The position numbers and the translations under genes are program-made. Positions 43,809 to 52,302 of a stretch of DNA of 64,000 nt are shown here, piece after piece. Below the pieces are notes generated by a model that saw only the letters and a program-made list of their open reading frames with translations, did no database searches and was not told the DNA's origin. The stretch comes from Candidatus Poribacteria bacterium WGA-3G (GTDB lineage Bacteria > Poribacteria > WGA-4E > WGA-3G): the NCBI GenBank assembly GCA_000406005.1, contig ASZN01000007.1, positions 1-64,000 on the forward strand, given 5' to 3'. Every line of letters begins with the position of its first letter. The stretch's first letter is position 1.

Positions 43809-44807
43809 CTATAACCGTAGAAGTGTGCTGCCCCATGTTAAACCAGCACCAAAAGTTACAAACAGCAACAGATCCCCCGGTTTCGCACGTCCCTCACGGA
43901 TCGCCTCATCTAAAGCGATGATGATTGTCGCTGCGGAGGTGTTCCCATATCTATCAACGTTAATATAGACCTTCTCACGCGGCACGCCGAGCCTATCGCC
44001 GACCGCTTCAATGATCCGCAAATTCGCTTGATGTGGGATCAAAAGATCTATCTCCTCAACGCTGACATCCGCTTCACTTAAAACGCGCTGAGCCGCTTCC
44101 GGCATAAGCCGTACACCGAGTTTGAAGACCTCTCTGCCATTCATCTTAAGCTTGTCAAGTTTTTCGTCAATGGCTATTTCGGTAATCGGCATCCTGGATC
44201 CACCAGCCGGGACGCCAAGCAAATCAATGTCAGCATAGTCACCATCGGAGCCGATATAAGACGCAAGGATCCCTTTCGGTTCATCTGTCGCTTGGACAAC
44301 CGCAGCCCCCGCACCATCTCCAAAGAGGACACATGTACTTCGATCGTTCCAGTCAATGATATTATTAAAAACCTCACCACCGACAACGAGAATCGTATTA
44401 TAGCGTCCAGATTTAATCATTCCATCGGCTAAATCCAATCCGTAAAGGAAACCGGCACACGCGGCAGACAAATCCATCGCAGCAGCGTTTTTCGCACCGA
44501 TGCCTTTCTGGACGTAACACGCCGTTGACGGAAAAAACGTATCAGGGGTAACGGTAGCAACAAGAATCAATTCAATATCAAGCGGATCAATATTCGCGTT
44601 CTTTATCGCCCATCGTGCAGCGTTTACACACAGATCGGAGGTGGCGACATCGTCATCAGCGATACGTCGCTCAGCGATCCCCGTGCGTTGAAGAATCCAT
44701 TCGTCACTTGTATCCACCATTTTCTCAAGGTCATAGTTGGTGACAATCCGTTCAGGAAGGTAAGAACCCGTTCCTGTGATAGTTGCATGTCGAAGTTGCG
44801 TCATCAA
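43809..44807 (-). CDS. fabH: 3-oxoacyl-ACP synthase III
   Basis: A 332-residue FabH that starts fatty acid chains from acetyl-CoA and malonyl-ACP. The catalytic Cys lies in DLSAACAGFLYGL near 116, His in IPHQANLRI near 256 and Asn in YGNTSAATI near 287. It opens GTGSYLPERIVTNYDLEK. Directly upstream, where plsX usually lies, is the omega-RNA-like element at 44817-45022. Confidence 0.97.
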   Translation of the reverse strand: MMTQLRHATITGTGSYLPERIVTNYDLEKMVDTSDEWILQRTGIAERRIADDDVATSDLCVNAARWAIKNANIDPLDIELILVATVTPDTFFPSTACYVQKGIGAKNAAAMDLSAACAGFLYGLDLADGMIKSGRYNTILVVGGEVFNNIIDWNDRSTCVLFGDGAGAAVVQATDEPKGILASYIGSDGDYADIDLLGVPAGGSRMPITEIAIDEKLDKLKMNGREVFKLGVRLMPEAAQRVLSEADVSVEEIDLLIPHQANLRIIEAVGDRLGVPREKVYINVDRYGNTSAATIIIALDEAIREGRAKPGDLLLFVTFGAGLTWGSTLLRL

Positions 44808-44816
44808 ATTCTTCAG

Positions 44817-45022
44817 TGTGGAAACCTCTGTCTTTAGGCAGAGGAGGAAACACTGATCCTTTTAAGTTAGTGACAGGTTTTCTCTACCGATGCACCTGTC
44901 AAGCATCGCTATGCTTTTAATCCGCTGCATAGAAGCGGCGTGTAGAAAGTGGTTTAACTTGTAGAGTGAACCTTTGGCATAGGAAACCTCGCACAAGCCC
45001 CCATGCTTTAGCTGGGGGTCAC
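44817..45022 (-). mobile_element. Gene-less IS200/IS605-type element with omega-RNA-like core
   Basis: On the minus strand the element starts with hairpin CCCCCAGCTAAAGCATGGGGG (about 45018-44998) and ends with hairpin CCTCTGCCTAAAGACAGAGG (44844-44825). Its inner sequence shares, in the same order and almost the same spacing, three blocks with the leader of the IsrB gene at 51050-51247: GGGCTTGTG (45000-44992), ACAAGTTAAAC (44962-44952) and, 3 bases later, TTTCTA (44948-44943). CTTGTG and the ACAAG block can pair in both. No protein gene is inside. It looks like a non-autonomous element that keeps only the guide-RNA scaffold. It fills the 244 bp between rpmF and fabH. Confidence 0.65.
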
Positions 45023-45051
45023 TGACTAGTTCTCTCTTGAAGTCTCAGGCG

Positions 45052-45246
45052 TTAGGCATTCGCCTCGTCGGTGGATTTTGTTAACACGGGCCGTCCATTG
45101 TAATGTCCACATCCCGAACAGACACGATGCGAAACTATTGTTTCGCCGCAATATGAACAGACACTTGTCGCTTTGTCGTGGAGCGCGTGATGGCTCCGTC
45201 GCATTCTCTTTTTCGATTTTGACGTTTTCCGTTTCGGATGCGCCAT
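45052..45246 (-). CDS. rpmF: Ribosomal protein bL32
   Basis: A 64-residue basic ribosomal protein. It begins AHPKRKTSKSKKRMRRSHHAL and has the zinc-binding pair CSYCGE ... CSGCGHYNGR (four Cys, so the zinc-type form). A strong AAAGGAG precedes ATG 45246. It follows yceD as in most bacteria. Confidence 0.97.
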   Translation of the reverse strand: MAHPKRKTSKSKKRMRRSHHALHDKATSVCSYCGETIVSHRVCSGCGHYNGRPVLTKSTDEANA

Positions 45247-45261
45247 GGTTCATCTCCTTTA

Positions 45262-45350
45262 AGACTTACGTACACTTCACCGCAGGGTTTTTGCTGGGGT
45301 GTTTCCTTCAGGGTTTGCAACCCCGCCTGACACACGTATTAGGTAAGTCC
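45262..45350. repeat. Short MITE-like repeat in yceD-rpmF gap (GACTTACG/GTAAGTC)
   Basis: The ends AGACTTACGTA and TAGGTAAGTCCT are imperfect inverted repeats. The centre has GGTGTTTCCTTCAGGGTTTG, shared with 36587-36610. Related ends (TGCGTAAGTCCTA) occur at 52534-52546. It separates yceD from rpmF but leaves the rpmF ribosome site intact. Confidence 0.6.
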
Positions 45351-45427
45351 TATCCTTAAAGATATTCGTTATACGCTTAGAAATCGCGATCTAATACTCA
45401 CTCTCACACTTCAATGTATGTTTCCCT

Positions 45428-45979
45428 TCAATTGTTTTCCAGCATTTTCGACAAAACCGAAAACGGATTAGAATCAAGGACCGCCGACTCGTCCGTTGTC
45501 TCACAAGAACACACCTTATGATTCAGTTCCGCCCCACAGTGCAAGCATAAACCCTTACACATTTCAGAACAGAGGGACCACACCGGCATATCAAGAATAA
45601 GTCCCTGTCGAACATCTTCCGAAATATCTAAAGTCTCCCCGTCATAATAGCGTTCATCCGCCTCTCTCTGTTCCAACGATTCGCTACCGACAGCGAATAA
45701 CAATTCAAGCGTCGTCGTTATATCTACCTCAAACGGACGGATACAGCGTCGGCATTCCACCGAAATCTTCGTCTCAATATCAGCCGCTACATAGACATTA
45801 TCGTTCCCTTGACGAAAAAGTTGGACCACACATGACAACGGTTCAATGAACGCTACCTCTTCGTACGCCAAACCGAGGGACGCAGGCGGCACAAGCGCTT
45901 CAAATTCCTTGAAGTCCTCATGTCGAAGGTCTTTCATATCGAACACTAACGTATCTCTGACATCTTCTTTTATCTTCAT
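45428..45979 (-). CDS. yceD: YceD/DUF177 family protein
   Basis: A 183-residue DUF177 protein, involved in 23S rRNA or ribosome maturation in studied bacteria and plants. The family motif VECRRCIRPFEVDI is near 75-88. A C-terminal Cys cluster (SLCSEMCKGLCLHCGAELN, then CSCE) suggests zinc binding. It precedes rpmF, the standard order. Confidence 0.9.
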   Translation of the reverse strand: MKIKEDVRDTLVFDMKDLRHEDFKEFEALVPPASLGLAYEEVAFIEPLSCVVQLFRQGNDNVYVAADIETKISVECRRCIRPFEVDITTTLELLFAVGSESLEQREADERYYDGETLDISEDVRQGLILDMPVWSLCSEMCKGLCLHCGAELNHKVCSCETTDESAVLDSNPFSVLSKMLENN

Positions 45980-46073
45980 TCGTACCTCAAATCTGCCAGG
46001 CAGTCTTTAGGTTCTCCTTGCGATACAAGGATAAACTGATAATACGCAGTCATACCCAAACGTTAACGATACA

Positions 46074-47423
46074 TTAAAAATCGACCTCTTCTTCAATCCG
46101 AATAAGTTTCGTCTCCCCTTTCACGGCTTCAAGTGTATGGATCTCTGCAAGTGCAGACTTCATGTTCTTCTCCCGCGCACTATGCGTCAGCATCACAAGC
46201 GACACAGTCTCCATACCGTGCGGATCCTTCTGGATAACAGAGGCAACACTAATCTGCCAATTCCCTAAGATCGTACCGATTTTTGCGAGAACACCAGGAC
46301 GGTCAGCCACCACGAAACGGAGGTAGTAACGCGTCTCTATATCGTCAATAGATGAAACATCGACTTCCGATTGTGAACCGGCAAGCCATGCTTGAGAAAT
46401 TGAGGCACTCACACCTTGCTGCACGGATTTCGCAGCATCAATAATATCCGCAACAACTGCACTCGCTGTCGGCATCTCACCGGCTCCCTGTCCAAAAAAG
46501 AGCGTCGGCCCCACCGCATCACCGATAACACAGACCGCATTAAATGCGCCACCAACATTCGCTAACAGGCTACGCTCCGGCACGAGGGTCGGATGCACGC
46601 GCGCTTCTACACGGTTACCCGTGCCGAGCTTCGCAATAGCCAGCAACTTAATCACATAACCCAGCTCGCGCGCGTATTGAATCTCCTTTTGCGTGATGTC
46701 GGTAATGCCTTCAACATAGAATTGCGATAGGGAGATATTGCTTCGGTAGGCAAGCGCAATCAGAAGAATCAGTTTCTGCGCGGCATCAATACCCTCAACA
46801 TCAAGTGTCGGATCGGCTTCGGCATATCCCATCTCTTGCGCCGCTTTCAGAACATCCGAGAAATCAACACGCCGCTCATGCATCTCTGTCAAGATGTAGT
46901 TACACGTCCCGTTCACGATACCGTAAAGCGAGTGAATCTGGTTTCCCGCGAAACTCTCTTGCAGCGTCTTAATGATCGGGATACCACCAGCAGTACTCGC
47001 CTCAAAATTAAGACTTACGCGATACGCCGCAGCGAGTTGGAACAATTCGGCACCGTGCTCGGCGAGGAGGGCTTTATTCGCTGTGACGACGTGCTTACCG
47101 TTTCGGAGCGCACGGCTGATAAGTGTCCGTGATTCTGAGACACCACCGATGAGCTCAACGACAATATCAATTTCAGGATTGTCAACGACTTCTGTCGGAT
47201 CCGTTGTCAGGCAATCCGCGGGGAGTTCAACACCTTCCCGCGCCGCTGGTAGCGTCCGTTTAACAATTTTTTTTACCGATAATTCAACGCCACTATTTTT
47301 GGCAATAAGGGCATTCTGGTTGAATAAAATTTTAGAAACACCGGTGCCGACAGTGCCCCAGCCTAAGATACCAACATTAATGCACGATTTGTTCACTACG
47401 ACTATCCCTCCTTTCTTTGCCAT
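46074..47423 (-). CDS. hom: Homoserine dehydrogenase
   Basis: A 449-residue enzyme reducing aspartate semialdehyde to homoserine, leading to threonine and methionine. It has the NAD-binding GILGWGTVGTGVSKIL near 19, VTANKALLAEHG near 114, the catalytic stretch GYAEADPTLDVEGIDAAQKL near 215, and a C-terminal ACT domain (YLRFVVADRPGVLAKIGTIL) for threonine feedback. The first 10 residues may be spare; a later start is possible, as CINVGILGWG is the usual beginning. Confidence 0.96.
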   Translation of the reverse strand: MAKKGGIVVVNKSCINVGILGWGTVGTGVSKILFNQNALIAKNSGVELSVKKIVKRTLPAAREGVELPADCLTTDPTEVVDNPEIDIVVELIGGVSESRTLISRALRNGKHVVTANKALLAEHGAELFQLAAAYRVSLNFEASTAGGIPIIKTLQESFAGNQIHSLYGIVNGTCNYILTEMHERRVDFSDVLKAAQEMGYAEADPTLDVEGIDAAQKLILLIALAYRSNISLSQFYVEGITDITQKEIQYARELGYVIKLLAIAKLGTGNRVEARVHPTLVPERSLLANVGGAFNAVCVIGDAVGPTLFFGQGAGEMPTASAVVADIIDAAKSVQQGVSASISQAWLAGSQSEVDVSSIDDIETRYYLRFVVADRPGVLAKIGTILGNWQISVASVIQKDPHGMETVSLVMLTHSAREKNMKSALAEIHTLEAVKGETKLIRIEEEVDF

Positions 47424-47475
47424 GGATCGCGCGACTTACGCCGCAACATTGGCAAACCGAATCGCATATCAGAAA

Positions 47476-47549
47476 TCGGGGCGACTGGATTCGAACCAGC
47501 GACCTCTTGAACCCCATTCAAGCGCGCTTCCGGGCTGCGCCACGCCCCG
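47476..47549 (-). tRNA. tRNA-Pro (GGG)
   Basis: A 74-base cloverleaf on the minus strand. Acceptor CGGGGCG/CGCCCCG has discriminator A. The anticodon stem CTTGA/TCAAG holds loop ATGGGGT, anticodon GGG. The T arm is CTGG-TTCGAAT-CCAG, with one further stem pair. CCA is not encoded. Confidence 0.95.
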
Positions 47550-47666
47550 TTATTAACAGAATAATCCACTTAATTGTACCATAACTCCCGACAAAAGTCA
47601 AATAAAAATTTGGAATGAATAGGACGAGGCCATTCACCCCCGCCCTAAATCTCTAATCCGCAGCAC

Positions 47667-48452
47667 CTACGAGAAACCCATCTCTTTCAAGTTCGTCAGA
47701 CTGATGCCCAAACTCTCAAACGGATCACGTTCATAACAGGTATCCTGCTCAATGATGTACCATTCCACACCCGCATAGATACATGCGTCTAAGATGGACG
47801 GCCAATTAAGATTGCCTTCGCCGACTTCAGCATAACGTTGCGTGGAACCTTGCATCGCCATATCCTTGAGATGAATGATGTCGGCGCGTCCTTTCAACTG
47901 ACGTATCCACGCCGTCGGATCGCCACCACCGTGCTGAATCCAATACGTATCCAACTCGCTCTTAAAGTATTTCGGATCGCTCTCGGCATACAGAATTTCC
48001 AACCCTGTCCGTCCGTCATAGCGTTCCAACTCGAAACTGTGATTGTGATAGGAAAAAGTCAATCCGCCTTCAGCGAGTCGGGCAGCGACTTCGGAGGCTT
48101 CCTTCGCGAACCTCGCATACCCTTCAGCCGTACGGTATTCACCGGGGAGACCACCGATTGCGGCGTGCTTACATCCCCATAATCGGTGTTCATCAATGAC
48201 GGCTTGCGGTTCATCACGCATCCGGTCATAACTCGTATGCGTCGCGATGATACTGATACCTTCGCCGTCAACGATGTTTTTCAGTGCTGCCGGTTCAATC
48301 GGACCGAGCGCGGAGCATTGCACCGCCTCATATCCGAGTTGTCGAACCTTTTTCATCGTTTCTGCAATATCGGCTTCGGTTTTAGTAAACTCTCTAACGG
48401 TATAAAGCTGCGCTGCGATCTGTTTCGCAGAGCGCGCGTTTTGTGTTGCCAT
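47667..48452 (-). CDS. Sugar phosphate isomerase/epimerase (xylose-isomerase-like TIM barrel)
   Basis: A 261-residue AP-endonuclease-2-like TIM barrel. It has the pattern AAQLYTVREF, LGYEAVQCSA, GLTFSYHNHSFEL (metal-binding His), LDTYWIQHGG, HLKDMAM, and VGEGNLNWPSIL near the end. Members convert or epimerise sugars and inositol-type compounds. The substrate cannot be told from the sequence. It stands alone beside tRNA-Pro. Such genes are very numerous in Poribacteria-like genomes. Confidence 0.9.
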   Translation of the reverse strand: MATQNARSAKQIAAQLYTVREFTKTEADIAETMKKVRQLGYEAVQCSALGPIEPAALKNIVDGEGISIIATHTSYDRMRDEPQAVIDEHRLWGCKHAAIGGLPGEYRTAEGYARFAKEASEVAARLAEGGLTFSYHNHSFELERYDGRTGLEILYAESDPKYFKSELDTYWIQHGGGDPTAWIRQLKGRADIIHLKDMAMQGSTQRYAEVGEGNLNWPSILDACIYAGVEWYIIEQDTCYERDPFESLGISLTNLKEMGFS

Positions 48453-48576
48453 ATTAATGTCTCCTTACAATTGCCTTATGCTATTTGCGGAAAGTATTAT
48501 ATCAGAAAAGAATTGAACCGTCAAGATAATCCTTTAATCCCGAAAACCCTAATTCAAAGATCACAAAAAATTTTAT

Positions 48577-48605
48577 TTGCATATAAAAGGCAATTTTAGT
48601 AAACT
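48577..48605 (+). promoter_or_regulatory. Promoter of YkvA-like gene, predicted nearly leaderless
   Basis: TTGCAT (48577-48582), a 17-bp spacer, TAAACT (48600-48605). The expected start lies within 2-3 bases of ATG 48614, and no ribosome site is present. Confidence 0.55.
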
Positions 48606-48613
48606 GTTACATC

Positions 48614-48964
48614 ATGATGAACCCTTTTTTCTTTGGTGGTAAAGGACTCGGTTCTTTTCGTCTTTTCCGCCTCCTCCTCCATTTCCCAAATTTCGTTAAA
48701 CTGGCGTGGCGGCTGTTTAACGATGAACGCGTTCCGATCTATCGAAAAGCGATCTTTATCTGCGCCGAATTATGCGCAATCGCTTTTGCTATCCTTTATT
48801 TAATAAATCCGCTCGATTTTGATTTTCTGCCGATCATCGGGCGATTTGACGATATTATTGTCGGTGTTCTTGTTATTCTTGTTCCCGGAACATGGCTCTT
48901 TATACGACTCTGCCCCGAACATATCGTCCGTGAACACGTAGATCGGATCTCACGTAGCGAATGA
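48614..48964 (+). CDS. YkvA/DUF1232-family membrane protein
   Basis: A 116-residue protein. The DUF1232 core is at about 45-85: YRKAIFICAELCAIAFAILYL as a membrane helix (split: YRKAIFICAEL, CAIAFAILYL), NPLDFDFLPIIGRFDDIIVG as the family signature, then a second helix ILVPGTWLFI. The N-terminal part (FRLLLHFPNFVKLAWRLF) is amphipathic. The function of the family is unknown. Two ATG codons at 48614 and 48617 are both possible. Confidence 0.85.
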   Translation: MMNPFFFGGKGLGSFRLFRLLLHFPNFVKLAWRLFNDERVPIYRKAIFICAELCAIAFAILYLINPLDFDFLPIIGRFDDIIVGVLVILVPGTWLFIRLCPEHIVREHVDRISRSE

Positions 48965-49081
48965 GCGAAAACCGTCGTACATCATACCTTTTCAGGCACA
49001 CCAAACTTTTCCAACTTTTTTGCAACTTTTTTTTTCAATAGGTGTGTCTCTATGATGTAAAAAAAATAGAAAAAAAGATAG

Positions 49082-49105
49082 TTCCGGTTACCCCTGAGAC
49101 CGGAA
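49082..49105 (+). promoter_or_regulatory. Leader hairpin before degP
   Basis: TTCCGGT/ACCGGAA, a 7-bp stem with a 10-base loop, in the 178-bp leader of the protease gene, preceded by A/T-rich runs. It could be a remnant terminator or a leader structure; no T run follows. Confidence 0.4.
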
Positions 49106-49142
49106 TTTCCCTAAAAAAACCGATCACATTGGAGGTTATACC

Positions 49143-50729
49143 ATGACACTCAGACAGACATTTCAGAAACCTATACGGGTACTTATGATTCTATCAGCAC
49201 TCATCGTCGTCACCGGACTCGTCATCGGTTGGGATACAGATGAACTGACAATGCAAACCGCAATCGGACAGACGAAGGACACACTTCAAACATCCGAAGA
49301 TTTTCAGTATCTCGAACGCGCAAACCGAGCATTTATTAACTTGGTGAAACAGACACGTCCAGCAGTTGTACAAATTACAACACAGACGAAACGAAATCAA
49401 AGCAGAGCACCGGAACGTCTTCTCCCAGATGATATTTACAAATTCTTCTTCGGCCCCGAACCTGATCCAAGACGTGAACAGGAAAGGGACCCTGATCCCA
49501 TCCAAGGCCTCGGTTCCGGTGTAATCGTCCGTGAGGACGGTTATATTTTGACAAACAATCATGTCATTGACGGTGTTGATCATATTACTGTTAAACTCGC
49601 AAACGGGCGCGAATATCCAGCAAAATTAGTCGGGAGCGATCCGGGACAATTTAACCGCAACGGTGGCGGAAGCGATCTCGCACTCCTTAAGATTGATGCC
49701 GATAACCTACCTGCCCTGCAATTCGGTGATTCGGACGCACTCGAGGTCGGTGAATGGGTTATCGCAATCGGATCGCCGCTCGGTTTGACGCAGACTGTGA
49801 CGCGTGGAATCGTTAGTGCAAAAGGTAGAGATCGCAACAGCAGCTTGGTTGCGTTCGGTAACTTTATTCAAACAGACGCACCCATTAACCGCGGGAACAG
49901 CGGCGGCGCACTGATTAACATCCGCGGCGAATTGGTCGGTATTAATACCTTAATTGCTAGCGGTGGTTCCACCATGGGAAATATCGGCATCGGTTTCGCT
50001 ATTCCCAGCAACTTGGCACAACAACTTATGCCCTCCCTGATTGAAGACGGACGCGTCGTACGCGGGTGGCTCGGAATCTACATGGATCCCGTGGATCACG
50101 ATTTAGCAGATAAACTCCAGTTTGAGGAACCGAGAGGCGTTGTTGTTGAGTCTGTTGTCCAAAATAGTCCTGCTGAAAAAGCTGGCATTCAGCCTCGAGA
50201 TATTATCCTCGAATTTGATGGTGAAGTCGTTCGGGACATTAATCATCTAAGGTATACCGTCGCCGCCAAGAGGGTCGGGAAACCTATTAAAATAAAAGTA
50301 CTCCGAAAAGGCACCCAAGAAAAGCAACTCACTGTCAAATTAGCAGAGCGCACCGCAGAAGCCGTTGCCAGAGCCGAAGGAAGCACCATTCAAGAGGACC
50401 AAACGGAATCATTCGCTGGTCTCCGCGTACGAAATCTGACACCTTCAATCGCTGATCGTTTTGGCTACGCTTCAAAGGAAACCGGCGTGATTGTCGCAGA
50501 AGTCGCAGATGATAGCGATGCCGCAAGACAAGGCATCAGACCCGGGGCCCTTATTCAAGAAATCGAATGGGAACCAGTTGACAACTTGGACACCTATATC
50601 GAAATTGTGACGGAACTGAAAAAACAGAATAAGGAAAAAGTTCTCCTTTATGTCAAATCCGTTGATGGACTTCGTGGTGGATACGTTAGTGGATACCTTA
50701 CAGTCAGAGTTGCTACATCAGACCGGTAA
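49143..50729 (+). CDS. degP: HtrA/DegP-type serine protease with two PDZ domains
   Basis: A 528-residue periplasmic protease/chaperone. The N-terminal hydrophobic stretch (VLMILSALIVVTGLVIGW, about 13-30) is a signal or anchor. The trypsin-like domain has the triad His140 (NNHVIDG), Asp178 (GSDLALLKI) and Ser253 (RGNSGGALIN). PDZ1 spans about 305-395 (GWLGIYMD; GVVVESVVQNSPAEKAGI) and PDZ2 about 420-520. It degrades or refolds misfolded exported proteins. GGAGG precedes ATG 49143, and a strong terminator follows. Confidence 0.93.
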   Translation: MTLRQTFQKPIRVLMILSALIVVTGLVIGWDTDELTMQTAIGQTKDTLQTSEDFQYLERANRAFINLVKQTRPAVVQITTQTKRNQSRAPERLLPDDIYKFFFGPEPDPRREQERDPDPIQGLGSGVIVREDGYILTNNHVIDGVDHITVKLANGREYPAKLVGSDPGQFNRNGGGSDLALLKIDADNLPALQFGDSDALEVGEWVIAIGSPLGLTQTVTRGIVSAKGRDRNSSLVAFGNFIQTDAPINRGNSGGALINIRGELVGINTLIASGGSTMGNIGIGFAIPSNLAQQLMPSLIEDGRVVRGWLGIYMDPVDHDLADKLQFEEPRGVVVESVVQNSPAEKAGIQPRDIILEFDGEVVRDINHLRYTVAAKRVGKPIKIKVLRKGTQEKQLTVKLAERTAEAVARAEGSTIQEDQTESFAGLRVRNLTPSIADRFGYASKETGVIVAEVADDSDAARQGIRPGALIQEIEWEPVDNLDTYIEIVTELKKQNKEKVLLYVKSVDGLRGGYVSGYLTVRVATSDR

Positions 50730-50765
50730 ATACCGTCTTATCGTGCGGTTCACGGATTAATGCTT

Positions 50766-50817
50766 GACGGATAGTTGTTTCTGTGGTACACTGCACAGAA
50801 ATAACTATCCGTCTTTT
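50766..50817 (+). terminator. Rho-independent terminator after degP
   Basis: A long, nearly perfect stem starting GACGGATAGTT and closing AACTATCCGTC, with inner TTTCTGTG/CACAGAAA, followed by TTTT. Confidence 0.9.
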
Positions 50818-50845
50818 GTAGAATAGGCTGTTAGCCTGTTCAATC
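50818..50845 (+). repeat. Single copy of the TAGAATAGG repeat
   Basis: GTAGAATAGGCTGTTAGCC plus TGTTCAATC is identical to the end of unit A in the array at 29193-29332 plus the start of the next unit. It sits directly at the degP terminator. Confidence 0.75.
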
Positions 50846-50970
50846 TTGTGCTTTTTCTACGAGTTCAACACCGATCAAAACTTGTAGAAAAATGGAAACA
50901 TCCTTGGAAACACAATACGAAATGGGCAGAAACTGTCCAAACTATTGGAATAATATGAGGTCAGGTTTTG

Positions 50971-51045
50971 ATGAAAGCACAACGCGTTGTTTGGCCCAGC
51001 CGCGCCAAAGTTGAGGTCGAGACGTTTGAATTACCACCTATCGGA
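50971..51045 (+). pseudogene. Zinc-type alcohol dehydrogenase, N-terminal fragment
   Basis: The frame from ATG 50971 reads MKAQRVVWPSRAKVEVE then TFELPPIGGQ, the usual beginning of a medium-chain zinc-binding dehydrogenase. It runs into the left end of the IsrB element and stops at 51070-51072. A C-terminal piece of the same kind of protein lies at the other side of the element. Confidence 0.75.
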
Positions 51046-51049
51046 GGTC

Positions 51050-51247
51050 AACTACCCAAGTCTAAAGACTAGGGCTTGTGAACATCCGTAGCCACACGGG
51101 GACCCACAAGTTAAACGGTTTTCTAGAGTAAAATATCGAGTATCTCGTGGTGGCACACGCACAGACGGTATGGATGCTCCCCAAGTCTATACCCGCTCTG
51201 ATACGTGATCTCGAAGGGGAAACATATAACCCGAAAGGGAACTTACG
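51050..51247 (+). ncRNA. Predicted omega-RNA of IsrB
   Basis: The 198 bases before isrB have no gene and carry the conserved GGGCTTGTG (51072-51080), ACAAGTTAAAC (51106-51116) and TTTCTA (51120-51125) blocks and several hairpins. In IscB/IsrB systems the guide RNA is encoded upstream of the protein gene with the guide at its 5' end. By that rule the guide here would come from the dehydrogenase sequence left of 51046. Confidence 0.65.
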
Positions 51248-52279
51248 ATGAACTTCGTTCCTGTGAAAAGTAAAGATGGCGAAAGGCTCATGCCGACAAC
51301 ACCCACGCGTGCAGGCATGATGATCAAATGTGGAGACGCTACCCCTTATTGGGATCAGGGTGTATTCTGTATCCGACTTAACAGAGAACCCTCGAAACGA
51401 TTCAAACAAGAGATTGTTGTCGGTGTAGACCCCGGTAGTAAGAAAGAAGGCTTTACCGTCAAATCCGAATCTCATACCTACTTGAATGTGCAAGCCAATG
51501 CTCATAGTGGCGTTAGTAAGAAAGTCGCCAAGCGTCGAGAGTTGCGTAGAAGCCGACGTTCCCGAAAGTGTCCGAACCGCAAGAACCGGACGAACCGTCT
51601 TGCGAACGAAGAGCGTATCCCCGCAGGCACGCGTGCGAGGTGGGATTGGAAACTTCGTATCCTTGATTGGCTGTCGAAACTGTATCCCGTCACATACGTC
51701 TGTGTTGAAGATATTAAGGCGCGAACAATAGAACGTGCGAAGAAATGGAATACCTCTTTTAGTCCACTTGAAGTCGGTAAGCAGTGGTTTTATACCGAAA
51801 TCCGAAAACGGTGGGAGTTGCTAACCCTTCAAGGGTGGCAAACCAAAGAGATACGCGATAGGTTAGGTCTGAAGAAGTCGTCAGAGAAGATGTCAGAAAC
51901 TTTTGACGCACATTGCGTGGATGCCTACTGCTTGGCGTATCACACGGTTGGCGGTTCGGGTGTCCCTGATAACACGGACTTACTGTGTGTTTCACCGATA
52001 CCGATAAAGCGAAGAGAGCTGCATAGGCAACAAGAAGCGAAGGGTGGTAAACGCTCACGCGTGGGTGGCACTGTATTAGGTCCAGGTCTAATTAAAAACA
52101 CATTGATTCGGCATGTCAAATACGGATTGACCCGACTCGCTGGCGTTAACGCAAAAGGTGTGTTTTCAATATACAGCATGGAAAACAAACGATTAACCAC
52201 AGGTGCGAAGCGGTCTGATTTCAGAGTGCTAACACGCCTCAACTTTTATTACAGGAGCGGGCATTCCTCCCAAGCATAA
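51248..52279 (+). CDS. isrB: IsrB-type RNA-guided nickase (IscB family without HNH)
   Basis: A 343-residue protein. The N-terminal PLMP/RRXRR-type part (VPVKSKDGERLMPTTPTRA) is followed by RuvC-I with Asp in VVGVDPGSKKEG near 64, and an Arg-rich bridge helix (KRRELRRSRRSRKCPNRKNR, about 95-115). RuvC-II has Glu in TYVCVEDIKA near 157, and RuvC-III is TFDAHCVDAYCLAY near 219-232. Only about 60 residues lie between RuvC-II and III, with no HNH motif, which marks IsrB rather than IscB. All RuvC acidic residues are kept, so it is probably active as an RNA-guided nickase. AAAGGGA precedes ATG 51248. Confidence 0.85.
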   Translation: MNFVPVKSKDGERLMPTTPTRAGMMIKCGDATPYWDQGVFCIRLNREPSKRFKQEIVVGVDPGSKKEGFTVKSESHTYLNVQANAHSGVSKKVAKRRELRRSRRSRKCPNRKNRTNRLANEERIPAGTRARWDWKLRILDWLSKLYPVTYVCVEDIKARTIERAKKWNTSFSPLEVGKQWFYTEIRKRWELLTLQGWQTKEIRDRLGLKKSSEKMSETFDAHCVDAYCLAYHTVGGSGVPDNTDLLCVSPIPIKRRELHRQQEAKGGKRSRVGGTVLGPGLIKNTLIRHVKYGLTRLAGVNAKGVFSIYSMENKRLTTGAKRSDFRVLTRLNFYYRSGHSSQA

Positions 52280-52302
52280 ATACTTGGGGCTCCTGCCCGA
52301 AG

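Larger units (their letters stand above)
51046..52302 (+). mobile_element. IS200/IS605-type element carrying isrB
   Basis: The left end has hairpin CCCAAGTCTAAAGACTAGGG (51055-51074) and the right end hairpin CCCAAGCATAAATACTTGGG (52270-52289), within the GCATTCCTCCC ... GGCTCCTGCCCG frame often seen at right ends of this family. Inside are an omega-RNA region and an IsrB gene. There is no Y1 transposase, so it depends on one elsewhere. It lies between two pieces of a dehydrogenase gene. Exact ends are approximate. Confidence 0.75.

Noticed and set aside
51248..52279. TnpB or IscB assignment
   Set aside because: RuvC-II and RuvC-III are too close to hold an HNH domain, excluding IscB, and the N-terminal PLMP-type part and lack of the TnpB zinc finger exclude TnpB.
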